This document shows positions 23,501-36,600 of a stretch of DNA of 64,000 bases, piece after piece. The notes below the pieces were generated by a model. That model saw only the letters and a program-made list of their open reading frames with translations, was not told the DNA's origin and searched no databases. The stretch's first letter is position 1; the number at the start of each line of letters is the position of its first letter. This stretch comes from Dermacentor variabilis (lineage: Eukaryota; Arthropoda; Arachnida; Ixodida; Ixodidae): positions 150,581,934 to 150,645,933 of the forward strand of contig NC_134574.1 of assembly GCF_050947875.1 (NCBI RefSeq), in the 5' to 3' direction. Made by a program: the position numbers and the translations under genes.

Positions 23501-24732
23501 ACGTGACCGCTTTCTGCACTGCGACACAACGGCGCAGAGATTTCTTTTAAAGCAAAACCCAAGCTGACTTTAGAAAGGCTATCAAATTGAATTATTTAGA
23601 GTATTTTGAGGCTTGCCAGTATGTTTTAGGGCTTTTGAGCTACCAGATATTCTCTTACCACACACACACGCACACACACAAATGAAGAAGAAGAGTCGGA
23701 AAATAGAATGCCAGCACTCCTTTAAACATCCGTTCGGCTGTTTGGTCGGTTGATGTGTCTGTGTCTAAAGCGCCCCTTTTTTGTTTTTGTTTCATTCGAT
23801 CTTGTGTTTTAAACTTCGCTGCGTATTCTTTGCCTAATATATATCTCTGCTGAACAGTGACTTCCAAACACTTTCTTTTATATCTTGATAGCGGAAGATA
23901 TAAATCGCATATTAGATTCCCCTATGACCCGATACATTCCAAGTTTTGGTGCAGTTTACTCTCGTTTTTCTTTTTCTCCTTTTCCATTGTTGAACCGCTG
24001 CCGGAAACAGGCGGGAACTTACAATCGCCTGAGAAGTCATAGTCTAAAGAGTCTTCAATGAATTACTTTAGTCATCTTATATGCATTTTATTGTAGCAGC
24101 TGATTTAGAAATACCATGCAGAGAAAGAGCCCATTGCACTGTCAGCAAACTACTTCGAGACTCTACGTGGAGAACTTTCGAATCGCTGTCTTTCTTCGCA
24201 ACTTCAATCTTACAGCAACAAAATGCAATTCACCCTAAACATGCTCTCGGGAGGGTCAAGACTGACAAGCTACTTCGTTCGAAGTGCGCGCGATGTGGTT
24301 ACCAAACTTCCTGAGCAGGTTGAAAAGCACTCCAGCTTATGCAGTTAGTTGGGCTTTCTGATTCACGAAAGAATAAGAAATGGAGATAAGTAATGCAGTT
24401 CGTCGGATGTTTCAATAATAAAATTATGGAGCTACCTTCGTAATCATCACTCACGATACAAAACTTCCCCCAAACCAGAAAGAGTATACATGTACAATCG
24501 CTTGGAGCTACGCTACAAGGCGAGGCATTCAATTTAGCCTCATTCCATAAATCTGCATATTAATGACAACCCGGGAGCACTTTGCGCTTGGACCATCCTC
24601 TCATATACACATTGCGACCACCAGCTAGACAAGTGGTGGCGATGTCAAATATGCGCATTGATTAACGTGTTCCTCAAATAATTGGTCACAGAGTAAGTCC
24701 TCCTTACTGATATAATACAAGCAAACAATAAA
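20569..24732. other. Block A, no supported gene
   Basis: Collinear with 47,680-59,446 once the block B insertions are removed. Contains C-runs near 20,845-20,882 and 21,746-21,762, absent or shorter in B. The flank near 22,700 corresponds to the SINE/LTR insertion site in B, and 23,115 to the LINE-tail insertion site. Confidence 0.4.
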
Positions 24733-24950
24733 TTACTTAGCCGCACCCTCACAGGATGGAATAGGAAACCGGCCTGTCGTCATTAATGCGTGCGTCATGC
24801 TTTCTGGATTGCAGTCAGTGATACGGCCATTTGTTAAGGTGTATCTGATGCCACAACCGCATGGGATTTTCGGTCTCGGTGTCCATTAACGCTGACGGAC
24901 CTTGTTCATGGTGCTCTGGGAGAACTGCGACAGAAAGGATCGACATCGAT
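24733..24950 (-). pseudogene. Candidate terminal exon, block A copy, broken by one stop
   Basis: Counterpart of 59447-59664, with the same acceptor (GATTTCCATTGCAG) and the same final stop. One change makes TAT into TAA (24886-24888 on the plus strand), which would remove the last 50 or so residues. Only nine differences separate the two copies over about 220 bases, fewer than in most of the flanking duplicated DNA. Either the exon was under constraint until recently, or it is not coding and the block is conserved for another reason. Confidence 0.35.
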
Positions 24951-27589
24951 CTGCAATGGAAATCACGTTTAAGTGCAAGGGTTTGAAGGCAAATGCTTAA
25001 CGCGCCGCGTGTCTTAAGTGAAGCAGACTACGCGCAGCGTGATTAGCATACGCAGGCGTCATGGACGGTCAGCGATACGTGACCTGATGATCAAAAAGTT
25101 AATGCAAAGCGGACTCCGCTGGCGGGATGTTTACAAAAACACTCGACGCAGCTAATTTCTGATTACTCTGCACTTGTCGAAAAAGCGCTTCTCCGTCGTC
25201 AACAGAAGTGGAACATCATAAGCAGCAGCCCCCGAGAAGGCAACACATGAAATACTATGCAGATGCCAAAGCTTAATGGATTATTAAAGTAACATCGCGA
25301 ACGTGGGCTTTGGATGAACAATATTCGAACCAGGCCTAGGATCGCGTCAAGATGCAAGATAACGCGAACAAGAAGGTACATGACAGCTAAGAACGTAGCT
25401 TTGCTGTTCTACCCGGGCCCTAGATTTTGGCACGTAACTAGACATATTAAGTATGCTAGATTCAAGGAAGTTAACGCACCGTAAGATACAGAGAAAAGTG
25501 AGCTTGCTAAGAGTTCAATTATGAAAATCGAGAACACTACATAATATATACAACTAACCCTTTGAATGTAAAGTACAAAGAAATGACTTTCTTGTTCGGA
25601 GAGGCCTGGCGTGCTATTCTCCGGTCCCCAAGCCGTGTTCTTCAACATTACGTAAGACACATAGGAACCATCGGAACAGTGCTATCACGACTTCTGTTAT
25701 CGCATTCTGTGTCGCGTTTGATTTTTCTAGGCGCTTCCTTGTGCCATTTCTACCGACTATTCTTCGCTTCCTGTCTCCGTCTCAGCTACAACGCACCCTA
25801 TACCGAACCCCGTTCCACACTACCGTGAAGTTATGACCCATGATACTAAATCCGCACTTACCCACGTCGACGTTGATGACACCTACACCCGAGGATAGCG
25901 TGTTCATTCTACTGAATATGGTGCAACAGTAATGTCAGTCGGAAGTGGACGGAGTGCTTTTTACTGGCATCGGAAAAGACCCAAACACTGATCTACGTCC
26001 GACGTTCAAGGCATTGCTATTCACTTACGTCTCTTGCTTGGTTTAGTGGTAAACGGAACCGCTAAATGATATAAAAGGAAAGACCTACCTCCGTCATTTT
26101 AACATTGAGACGCAGTATGGCGTCCCATCTGAGAAGAGCTTACAGTATAAGTCGTCCCCTAGAATGGCGGCAGAGCAAACAGCAGTTGCAGAAACCACCG
26201 AAAGTCCAAAATAATGGTAATCATAAATCCGTACTTAGAAAAGGATTTGATCGACGGCCAATATAAGAAGGGCGATGTAAGTACATTAGGAGGTGCTCCA
26301 GTATTCGTTGGTCCTGTTTACTAGCCCCCCCCCCCCCCCCTAAGTCTTGAAGCCCGAACCAGATAGTAAAAAAAAAAAAATAACAGATTATTTACGCGAA
26401 CACATAATATATCTTGGTGCCTCTCGGGCAAGAAAAATCTGGGTCATTCTGAATCTTAGAGATTACTTCTCGTCTCTAGAAACACACGCAACTGATTCGC
26501 CGGCTCTCGAAACTAGAACCCCGAAAAGGTTCTCTCAGCCCAAGGAACATGACTCGCGATCGAACGAGGATTGTTTAGCAATTGGGCTGTTTATTCTTTT
26601 TCTAGCAGTCTAATTTCATTTTGAAGGTAAGGTAAAAAGGTGCCTGCAAGGTGTTTGTGCAAGTTCAAGAAAGCTTTTAGCATCGGTATCATCTTCGTAG
26701 GAAAACAGTCTTCAAAATCGCCGTTCTTTGGCATTGCTTAAACATTTTATCGCTTGTACACTCTTGTACACTTGTATCGCTCGTAGGCGTGCCGAAACGC
26801 AATTACAGGCTTCATCGCTTTATGCGATATTCGTTTCTTTTTCTGATGATTCATAAACCTGTATGCAACGACCACTTCCATATTTTTTTATGGTCGTACG
26901 TAGTCCCGTGTCACTAATGCTCTCTCCCCTTTTTATCATCAGGCTGGACGAATTCGCTATCCAACTTGCACCGAAGAAACTTGGAGTGCAGCGGGGCAAA
27001 GGTCGACCGACTCCGCAAGCGTGGCAGCGAACACTTTATCCATTGCGTTGTAAACAAAACTTAGTTGCACCGGTTTTAGTCTACGGTCACGAGATAATCT
27101 GATTCTGTTCGCGATCCTTTTCGTTCTTTGCATGTGATCAGTCAAGCATCGGACCTAGCTCCACAGTCTCCCACCGCCAACTCTCAACAGCCATTACCCA
27201 GAAGCAGCGACACGACTCAGAATCCCGAGGGTCAAGTGGCCGACCCATACGGGTGACGCGATTACACTTCGTTTCGACCCCTTGGCGGCGACCCCGTGGC
27301 GGGGTAGACGGCGCACAAGCGTCTTCAATAGACATATGCGCCCAAAACGAAACGCTGTGCGCACCTCGGCTATTCGCAGAACTTGGAAATAAATCATTGT
27401 TCTTTTTTTTTCTTTGCATGCGCCAAGCTCTGTCAACTAATTTCAAGTTTATTTTTCATTTACTACCACAAAACCACCAGGAGTAGAATACGGAGCTGTG
27501 AGCAGATGTGGCTAACCGAAACCTATAGTTGGATATCTTTGCGTACGCGCAAATCACTCCGAGTACGGAACGACAAACAGAAATTGCCA
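24951..27589. other. Block A, no supported gene
   Basis: Collinear with 59,665-62,501. An 88-codon frame at 26347-26613 is open in both blocks, but the copies differ equally at all codon positions, so it is not treated as coding. A C-run lies at 26,326-26,340. Confidence 0.4.
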
Positions 27590-27942
<353 letters not shown>

Positions 27943-28339
27943 ACGCGCACGATGCACGCACAGACATAGGTTTAAAAGCTTGTTCTAATTGAAAAGAAAG
28001 TTGTTCTGACATTCAAGGAATGGGTGCCACTATCAAACACAAAACAAAAGTTGCCTCTTGTAAATTACAGCTTACGCACATCCTTTTGTATGCGACGGTC
28101 AGGGTCAGAAAGGCGTTCGAATTCTTTTTCATGGATTCGTAAGATATTTCGTTGGTCTTCAAGGTCCAAGAGGGCTGCGTAAGTTTTAGACTGTGCAAAG
28201 TCCATTTAAGGTAGCTTTGATGAAGCATCAAGATAGATATACTTAAACATGGTAATTAGATCAAATCTGCTCACGCGCTGAAAATGGGCGATTGTGATAT
28301 CAGTCTCAGTCAAAGACGACATTTAAGCTCGAGCGACGT

Positions 28340-28546
28340 ATGTCTGCACTTTATGTCGGGGGTGGTGGCAATGTACACGTGGTAGGCGGTAATAAAAAAT
28401 TCTATTCAAATATTGACTTCGATCCCTTACGACAAAGAATCCAGGGGAGACTCCATGAACTAAGAGAGAAGCAAGATGTGCTGAGGCAAGAAAGGAAAAA
28501 AAAACTTTGGGCAGACACTATCGGAGATGAGACAATGCAGAAATGA
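28340..28546 (+). CDS. Small paired open frame, block A (doubtful)
   Basis: A 68-codon ATG frame with a charged stretch (QRIQGRLHELREKQDVLRQ) whose counterpart at 63366-63575 keeps the same ATG and the near-identical QRIQARLHERREKQDVLRQ. The two differ by an in-frame 18-base gap. It resembles the beginning of a coiled coil, perhaps a first exon. No known family and no upstream signals, so it may be chance. Confidence 0.2.
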   Translation: MSALYVGGGGNVHVVGGNKKFYSNIDFDPLRQRIQGRLHELREKQDVLRQERKKKLWADTIGDETMQK

Positions 28547-28730
28547 CAGATAACCAAATGCCCGAGCTCCATTTATTCGCGCATTAGAAAGATTACATGC
28601 TTAACTTATGATACAGCTAGTGAGGGTCCGGTGCTACGGTCTTGTCTTGCAATCTTGCCCGCTTCCATATTTGTAGTGGGCGTGCTGTGGTCAAAGGTTG
28701 TCGGCTCGAATTCGAACTTTTTTTGCTCCG

Positions 28731-29432
28731 CTAAGCCCGAACTTGCTCCGCTAAGCCCAAGTAAGAGGGATAAAAGCGCGTATTTCAACTGGGCAAGATG
28801 CAAAAAGACCCGGATGCCGCGCATTGGGGGCTTGTTAACGAAACACGTGGGGTCAAAATTATAGCGGAGTTTCCAACTACAGCGAGCTGCACAGTTATAT
28901 CATAGTTTTGCTACGCAATACCTAAGCATCTAGTTTTTAATTATTAACCTTCACGAGTAGAGGGACGTGATGCACGAATTGTCACGTTCATTCCAGCTGA
29001 CTGCGTGGGTGAGGCGTCTGCGTCACTGTCGCAGCTTTGGGTCCATAGCCTACGGCAGGGTAGAGGGCAATAACAGCATGAGCACGATGATGCTGTCGCC
29101 TAGTCTGTATTTTTACTTATTGAACACTAATTTTATGTTTTCAAGGAAGAAGAATGATGGAATTAGTATTAGTAAAGTTCAGTACCTGTGTACTTTGATC
29201 GGTGGCGTGATTAGTAAGAAAATTTCAGCCAGTAGCAACTGACGCGACAATAATCGCGGAGTAACCGTCGATTATTCCCAAATAATATGAAGAGCCGTGC
29301 AGCTGCGCAGAAGTATTCGATCATCGTGAAAAAAAAAAAATTGGTTGACTTCTTAGCCATTTGGGTCGCATGCGAGAAGCGTGAAACAACAACTTTTCTG
29401 TTTTTCCACCTACCGTGTTCTATGCCGTACAT
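28731..29432. other. Intergenic after the block A boundary
   Basis: Similarity to block B stops near 28,725, at a short duplicated word (TGCTCCGCTAAGCCC, twice). Nothing else recognised. Confidence 0.4.
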
Positions 29433-29668
29433 AATAATAATATATGGGGTTTTACGTGCCAAAACCACTTTCTGATTATGAGGCACGCCGTAGTGGGGGA
29501 CACCGGAAATTTTGACCAGCTGGGGTTCTTTAACGTGCACCTAAATCTAAGAAGACGGGTGTTTTCGCATTTCACCCCCATCGAAATGCGGCCGCCGTGG
29601 CCGGGATTCGATCCCGCGACCTAGTGCTCAGCAACCTAACACCATAGCCACTGAGCAACCACGGCGGG
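29433..29668 (-). mobile_element. tRNA-derived SINE, full length, with 12-bp TSD
   Basis: On the minus strand a tRNA-like head comes first: A-box-like TTGCTCAGTGGCTATGG and B-box-like GGGATCGAATCCCGG. The common body follows, then a TTA-type tail. It is flanked by the direct repeat TATGCCGTACAT (29421-29432 and 29669-29680). It resembles the Ruka-type SINE of ticks; that name is from memory. Confidence 0.9.
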
Positions 29669-29680
29669 TATGCCGTACAT

Positions 29681-31445
29681 GCCGTTTCCACTCTTTATTT
29701 AGGCAAATGTATCTTCCCGTACGTCATAAAAGGTCGTCGTAAGCTTATTCTCTTTAGCCTCTGGTTTTGATCATTGTTCAGCCTAAATACACAGCCTTCA
29801 ACGTGTGATTTCCCGCGCACAGAGACTTTCTTTATTAACTACCACTATACGAATTCCTTTCTTTATTCTGCGTTCAAGCATAAACTGTCTGATAGAGTTT
29901 TAACACGACACCATTTAGTTTTGCGTTATGAGATTTTTAACTATCACCTAACGTTATTATACTTTGAGTTTATTCCGAATCCGCCTTTAGCCCTTCGATA
30001 TCGCTGATAAATTTTGGGGCCGCGTGCATTTTGCTTATCTGTCAAACGGCGACAGGCAAATTGGGAGCGGCCCGAAAAATTTCGACCAATCATGGGTGGC
30101 TAATACGGATTTGCATTAAACTCTGAGTGGAATAAGTTTACCTTATCGCGACAGGGGCAGCAAGACGCGCCGTAATGGACGACTCTGAAACTATTTCGAC
30201 CTCTCCAGTTCTTTGCTGTCCTCATAAATCTATATCTACCAGAATAGGTTATTCACTCCGCCCCATCTGAAACGTGGACACTGCGTTCAGAAATCTAACC
30301 CGAGACATCGATCGCGCAAAGCAACAGAACTTCCATAGTCAGTCAGGAGGAACCAGGCGGGAAAAAACGCGTTGTGGTAAAAAAGGTTTAACGTAGTCGA
30401 AATCTTTAAGCAAATCTTGTTTCATCACTTTTCCTATATAGTCGTGCACGAGCATGAGTTAAACACTTCACACTATATTTGAATCCTGCTGCGTAAAGGA
30501 AAACCTTGAAACAAGTTTAGCCCGGCGGCCGTCCTTAGGACGCAATCTATTTTATCTCTTGGTAGCGTTCCAAGCTTTGCAATTGCACGAGCCACTTCTT
30601 TATGCGCGGCTCATGCTAAGCACGTACCAGTCTGGCCGGTTCTCTCTGCCGGTCAGTCAAACATTAAAGGAATATACATGTTAACATGGTACCCCACATA
30701 TTTGTGTCGATGGCCGTCGCTTAAACCACGCTTAGACAAAACGCAAATGCCGCAAGATCGCACCATCGATAGACCATCTTCGTTAGAACAGGTGTGCGTT
30801 AAAATTTCCTCTAGATATATGTGGTTGGCAGACTCCTTTTTTTTTTAGTGAGTGAGCAGCCCTGACGTCATAGAGCACTTCGCAGACTCCTTGAATTCTG
30901 TTGTACGTAATAGTGTGAATAAAACGTTAACTATTTTATTCCGGCGACGAATTTCATGTGGCGTCCTTGAAGAGGAAAACGAAGAGACAAGTGCAGCGCC
31001 GTAACCGCCCCTCGTTGGATGACACCTCAACAGCGCTGCACGGGGAATGGGTGCGGGGAGCAAAAGATGAAGCATACCACCACGCGAACTGTTTCATTTC
31101 CAGGCAGCGTTCCAAATGTGCGTAGCTTCTTTTTATGCGTGGCTCGAGCGGCTCGTTCAGGCTTGAAACAATGTTTCAACTAGGCGACCTGCCTGTGCAA
31201 GGGGCAACGTACGACAGCTTTTCTTGAGCAGTTGGCGCCAATGTGTGCCTAGCCAGATAGGCTGTATACGTACGAAAACGGCAGGGACTCAGATGGAACA
31301 GATTTATTTGTGAAGTGCTCCCAAGAAGAGCGATTCACAGGCGGCTCTAACATCACTCTGCAACACAAAGGGGAGAACATTCAGTGACAGTATAATATAT
31401 GAAACACTTAAAAACCCCACAAAGACAAGCGAAGCGAAACATTAA
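29681..31445. other. Intergenic, nothing recognised
   Basis: AT-rich with short frames only. Two stretches share the words GGCAGCGTTCCAA and TTTTTATGCGTGGCTC-like (about 30,560-30,620 and 31,100-31,150), hinting at a degraded repeat. Confidence 0.4.
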
Positions 31446-32009
31446 ATAGCATTCCAGTGCATACCAGGGCCTTGCGACATTCCTGGCAGCACAGCAGCCA
31501 ATGAAGCAGCACGACAAGCGCACCTCAAAGATAATACGGCTCCGCTACCAATATCAAAGGATGAATTACGCTGCATTATAAGGACAACGTCTCTCAAAAT
31601 GTCTAGAAACACTTGGTTTGACCAGAATTCTAAGAGCTCGGACTTATATCATAATGATCCATTTATTCAATTCAAATTTTCATTGCCATTAGATAGAACC
31701 ATGAAAACCCTTATTCATCGATTAAGGCTAGGCACTGCCTATACAAAGCATTTCTTACACAGAATTGGCCGTGCGGAAACCCCAGAATGTGATTGTGGAA
31801 TATAGACGAAGATATATATCACCTCCTTCTAGATTGCCCACATCACGACACACCAAGAAGCCGACTTAAATCAGCGCTAATTAAATTAGACCGCAGACCT
31901 TTCAGCTTAAGGAAACTTTTGGGCCCTTGGCCAACGAGGGCCTTCAGAAGAGTGCTTTAAAAGCACTGAAGACTTTTCTTGAAGACAGCGGCATTGCTGG
32001 ACGTTATTA
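31446..32009 (+). pseudogene. 5'-truncated LINE ORF2 C-terminus (second family)
   Basis: Starts inside RNase H (IPGSTAANEAARQAH) and continues through TLIHRLRLGTAYTKHFLHRI and CDCG, then shifts frame to EDIYHLLLDCPHHDTPRSRL. It ends near LLGPWPTRAFR...FLEDSGIAGRY and a TAG. The Cys/His knuckle and the LGPWP motif place it in the same broad group as the neighbouring complete LINE, but the sequences are clearly different. Broken by a frameshift or nonsense change near 31,803. Its 3' UTR runs toward about 32,130. Confidence 0.8.
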
Positions 32010-32298
32010 GCGCTTTCAATGTTCCCTTCATTTCATTGTCACTGTATATATCCATCTGTTTGTGAATTATGTTATGTTGACTGTTCTGTTGTGACTGTAT
32101 GTGATAATGCATTTACACGATGTATGTAACACCCGCTGACTAGACAATGTGTTATTAGGCGACAATATCTTTTGTACTTTTGAGACTTTCAGGGAAGACG
32201 AAGAAGTGATTCTATTGTTGAGTGTTTGTTTTCCGTCACCAGTATTTTGTGGTAATTCTCGCTTTCTTCCGGGGAACGCTGTTCCCTGCCCGACGGGA

Positions 32299-33615
32299 AT
32301 GGAAGTGGAGCCACCCGCACTCCCACCTGACGTAGCGGCGCCCGCGTCGGCAGCCTCAAGGAAGCGGAACAGCCTCTCGAGCGACAGCGAGGCTACCCTG
32401 ATAGACTCGACCGAGAGCGACGACAGCTCCGACGACGACTACGTGACTGTCCTGAGTCAGAAAGCAAAGCGGCGGATGCTTAGGGCCTCTGTGGACACAT
32501 CTACTATGAAAACTCCGCAGAGTTCGCCGAAGTACACCATTCTTTTCTTACCTGTGCTACCCTCCGACAACATGAGGTTCCTCAACAGGCAAGTTGCATC
32601 GGTTGAACTCGAGAGACTGTTGCCAAATGGCATTGAGGACGTACGAGTCAACCCTCGGAAGAATATTGTCGCGGTAGACGTCGCCCAAGCGTCGGCGTTA
32701 GATTCTCTGCGAGCCGTCACTGTTCTCGGTGGCATGAACGTCCGTACCATCATCCCGATGGGAAAAGAGACTACTACAGGCGTCATATATGACATTGATG
32801 CGGCCATCTCAGGCGAGGATTTACCACTTTTGATAAAGCCTGCCAATCATGGGACCCAGATAATACAGGTGGCCCGTCTCGGAACTTCCAGATGCGTGAA
32901 AATTGTCTTTAAAGGTGACTGCCTTCCATCGCATGTGAAGGTAGGTCATTTTCGACATGCTGTCCGGCCCTTTGTTCCCAAGCCGCTTCAGTGTAGAAAT
33001 TGTCAGAAATTCGGCCACGTGAGCGCCGTCTGTGGAAAGTCTGCTATATGTTCCCGCTGTGCAGCGCAACACTCTGCAGGCAACTGCCAGGCAAAAACTT
33101 ATAAGTGTCCGAACTGTCAAGGGCCCCACGATGCCTCATCAAAGGAATGTCCTAGAGTTAAGCGAGAACTCTCCATCTTGAAAAAAATGGTGAGGGACCG
33201 GTCGACTCATCGTGAAGCAGCTGCTGACGTCAGGCGACGTCGTTCTCGTCGCAGACGCTCATCAAGGTATTCTGCTCTCCGCACAAAGAATACGCGTGCC
33301 GCACAGCCTCTTGCTGTTGAATCTGCTCCAACCTCGGTGCAGAACGTTTCCAAACCGTGTATGGATAACGGAGCATCTCAAAAGAATGCCGTGGATGAGG
33401 AATGGCCACCACTGCCAAGGATAAGCCCTGTGGAAAAACCCCAACAAGGAAAGGCACCACAATGCTCCACCCCTCATCCAGATGAGCTGACAGAGCATGA
33501 CCGCCGAATTGTAACAATGCTCAAGTCTTTGATAAATGCCATTCGCACGCTTGTGGGCAACTCGAATACGCCAACGCGCAGTGCAAGTGTTGGATGCCCT
33601 GAGCCCAGTGCTTGA
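32299..33615 (+). CDS. LINE ORF1, zinc-knuckle nucleic-acid-binding protein
   Basis: 438 residues from the ATG at 32299 (MEVEPPALPP); the frame is open a further 150 bases upstream but only with a non-ATG start. ORF1 proteins bind the LINE RNA in a ribonucleoprotein and act as chaperones during target-primed reverse transcription. Visible parts: an acidic, Ser-rich N-terminus (about residues 15-50), a central domain typical of I/Jockey-type ORF1, three knuckles at C232/C235/H240/C245, C251/C254/H258/C263 and C270/C273/H277/C284, then a highly basic Arg-rich run (around 310-325) and a Pro/Gln-rich tail. The Arg-rich run may add RNA binding or nuclear targeting. It ends 18 bases before ORF2, so ORF2 may be translated by reinitiation. 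Confidence 0.9.
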   Translation: MEVEPPALPPDVAAPASAASRKRNSLSSDSEATLIDSTESDDSSDDDYVTVLSQKAKRRMLRASVDTSTMKTPQSSPKYTILFLPVLPSDNMRFLNRQVASVELERLLPNGIEDVRVNPRKNIVAVDVAQASALDSLRAVTVLGGMNVRTIIPMGKETTTGVIYDIDAAISGEDLPLLIKPANHGTQIIQVARLGTSRCVKIVFKGDCLPSHVKVGHFRHAVRPFVPKPLQCRNCQKFGHVSAVCGKSAICSRCAAQHSAGNCQAKTYKCPNCQGPHDASSKECPRVKRELSILKKMVRDRSTHREAAADVRRRRSRRRRSSRYSALRTKNTRAAQPLAVESAPTSVQNVSKPCMDNGASQKNAVDEEWPPLPRISPVEKPQQGKAPQCSTPHPDELTEHDRRIVTMLKSLINAIRTLVGNSNTPTRSASVGCPEPSA

Positions 33616-33633
33616 AAATCTTGCATAAGCACA

Positions 33634-36600
33634 ATGGCTCTTCTACTGCCTTCATTCCGTGATGAAGTGCGTAGCGCGACGATTTTCCAGTGGAATGCCA
33701 GAGGACTTAAATCACGGTTTTCATGTTTCCGCCAATACGTTTTCAAGCACCGATTTCCTGTAGTGGTAATATGTGAACCGAACGTGTCCAAAGCGCTAAG
33801 ACTCTCTGGATACGAAGCCTTTATGGCGTCGACGTGCGGGCAATCCAGCAAAGTAATTGTTTACATCCGTACAGAACTGACTTACATTCCCCACTCGGTG
33901 CAGCCTCATGATGGAAACCAATACGTGTGTCTCCCTATTACAAAGAATAAAGTGGCCTTCACCCTTATCGGCGCCTACATATCCCCATATAGTCGGTTCG
34001 ACGGCGACCGATTGCGAGACATCCTGACGGCGACTACTGGAACCTGGATAATCACGGGAGACTTTAATGCTCATCGCTTGGCTTGGGGAAGCTCCAGAAT
34101 AGATTCCAGGGGCCGGAAACTTGTGGAATTTGCTTCCGACCATGAACTTAGCATTATGAACGATGGCAGTCCGACGTACTTGCGTGGTTCGAACTACAGC
34201 AGTTGCTTAGACTTGACCTTGGTGTCACGGCAACTTGGTCAAAATGTTCGATGGTTCTCTGACATCGAGACTCATGGTAGTGACCATATTCCCACCTACT
34301 TAAGTATCACTGGATTTGGAAACTTCTCCTCCTGTACTTCCCGACAAGCATATATAAGGTGGTCAACGTATAAGACAAAGGTGGAAGAGGCATGCAAACA
34401 AGGATTTACCGGCACCATTGAGAACCTTATTACAAGTGTACTGGAATCGTCTAAGTACACATTTACATCCGCTAAAAAACGTACGGATTTTGACATGGAA
34501 CTTGAGCGACTTCGAACGATTCGCAGAAGAGCCGAGAGGCGATACAGGCGCACGAAGTCAATTCATGACCTTAGAGTCGCTCGACGTATACAGAAGAAAA
34601 TCCAACATCGTATGGACAGGCTGGAGGAGCAACGGTGGAAGACGTTCTGCGAATCACTTGACCCCCGCAAGCCGCTGTCTATCATATGGAGGACGGTGCG
34701 CGGCCTTGGCTCGTCTCCACAGCAACGACACCCATTCTCAGCCCTAGCCCTCTATCAAGGCCGCTCACAGGTAGATATAGCCGAAGACTTCTGTGTGAAG
34801 ATTGCGGGCAGTGTGGTCACCATCAGTAGCGAAATTCTGGGTGAGGTTCCTGCGACACGCTTCCCAGAATTGAATGTGTCCTTCTCACTTGAGGAATTGG
34901 ACGCTGCTTTGGCCTCCTGCAGGCGCTCATCGTCGCCAGTACCAGACGGCATCACCTACGCGGCTTTATGCCACCTAGGTGAAGATGGCCGAAGCAGACT
35001 ACTGGAATGTTATAACCAGTCATGGAATGATGGCGTCGTTCCTGAGCGGTGGAAGTCCAGCCGCTTGGTACCACTCCTGAAGCCTGGAAAGTCGCCACTT
35101 GACCTAGCGTCCTACCGACCCATTGCGCTGTCCAGCTGTGTTGGGAAGGTCATGGAAAGAATGATTCTCACCCGCCTAGAATGGTATCTTGAGCGCCACA
35201 ACGTATACCCCGATGCCATGGCTGGTTTTAGAAGAGGCCGTTCCTCTATTGACAACGTCATCGACCTAGTCACGTCTGTACAACAAGAAAAACACCACAA
35301 GCGTATATCGGTTGCACTATTCCTCGACGTGAAAAGCGCTTATGATAATGTAACGCATGAAGCAATCCTTGATGCCCTGGAAAATAACGGAATTGGTGGA
35401 CGCATGTTTCGGTGGATTCGGAGCTATCTATTCAAAAGATCCTTCTTTGTGCACAGTGCAGATGGCCGAACTGCTGACCATTACACTTACCGTGGCGTCC
35501 CTCAGGGTGGGGTTCTTAGCCCCACTTTATTCAACCTTGCAATCCTTGGCCTTGCCGACGTTCTACCACATACAGTAAACCTTTCAATATATGCTGACGA
35601 CATATGCATATGGGCCTCGGCAGTTACACGTCTCCAGGTGCGTGCACGGCTCCAAAAAGCAGTGACCCTAACATCATCGTACCTGAGTGCGCAAGGCCTC
35701 AGCATTTCGACCGAGAAGTGCACCTTAGTCGCCTTTACCCACAAGCCCATGACCTGGTACCCCATTTCTATTGACCACCAACCAATTTCCTACGCAAAAA
35801 CTCACCGATTCCTAGGCGTTATTATAGACAGAGACCTTTCATGGAGCCCCCACATCTCATACTTGAAGAAGAGGCTTACTTCTATCTCCCATATACTAAG
35901 GTTTCTTGCCGGAAAAACGTGGGGCACATCCGTGGCATCTATGCTTCAACTATACAGGACGCTCTTCCTAGGATACTTGCGATACAGCACACCGGTGCTG
36001 TCCAATGCTAACAAAACTAACATCCATGTCCTACAGAGCATTCAAGGCCAAGCCCTTCGAACATGTCTGGGGCTACCTCGAAATGCTTCAACCGTGGCAA
36101 CAATTGCCACCGCGAGAGACAACCCAATAAGGACCTATATAGATATCGACGCACTCCGGGCGCATGTTCGCCATATTTCCAGAGTCCCTGACCACCATCT
36201 CGCTCACTTGCCTGAGAAAAGACCCAAGGCAGCGTTCTCCAGATCAATTGCGGCTAACCGGCACTCTTTGTCTTTGAGGCACTCAGCCGCAACAAGAACG
36301 CCATCCCCTATGTGGTGCTTGAAGAAGCCTCCTGTGTACCTCGCTGTTCCAGGAATAGTGAAGAAAGCTAGCCTGACCACCGCGGCTCTCAAGCAGATCA
36401 CATTGGAACTTCTGCATTGTTCATACGCTAACCGAATTCATGTTTACACGGATGGTTCCTTCTCGGAAAATTCTACGGGCGCCGTTGTTCTACCATCTCA
36501 ATCGGTCGTCATCGAGTTCAAGACTTCACACGTAACGACATCTACAGGTTCTGAACTGGCCGCTCTTCGCGCTGCTGTCGAATACATCGAAAAAGAACCG

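Noticed and set aside
26347..26613. 88-codon frame open in both blocks (partner 61275-61541)
   Set aside because: I compared 73 codons: about 18, 11 and 13 differences at positions 1, 2 and 3, and a third of residues changed. That is neutral drift, and the start is TTG.
29590..29668. tRNA gene in the SINE head
   Set aside because: Same head occurs in several SINE copies with TSDs; it is a mobile element part.
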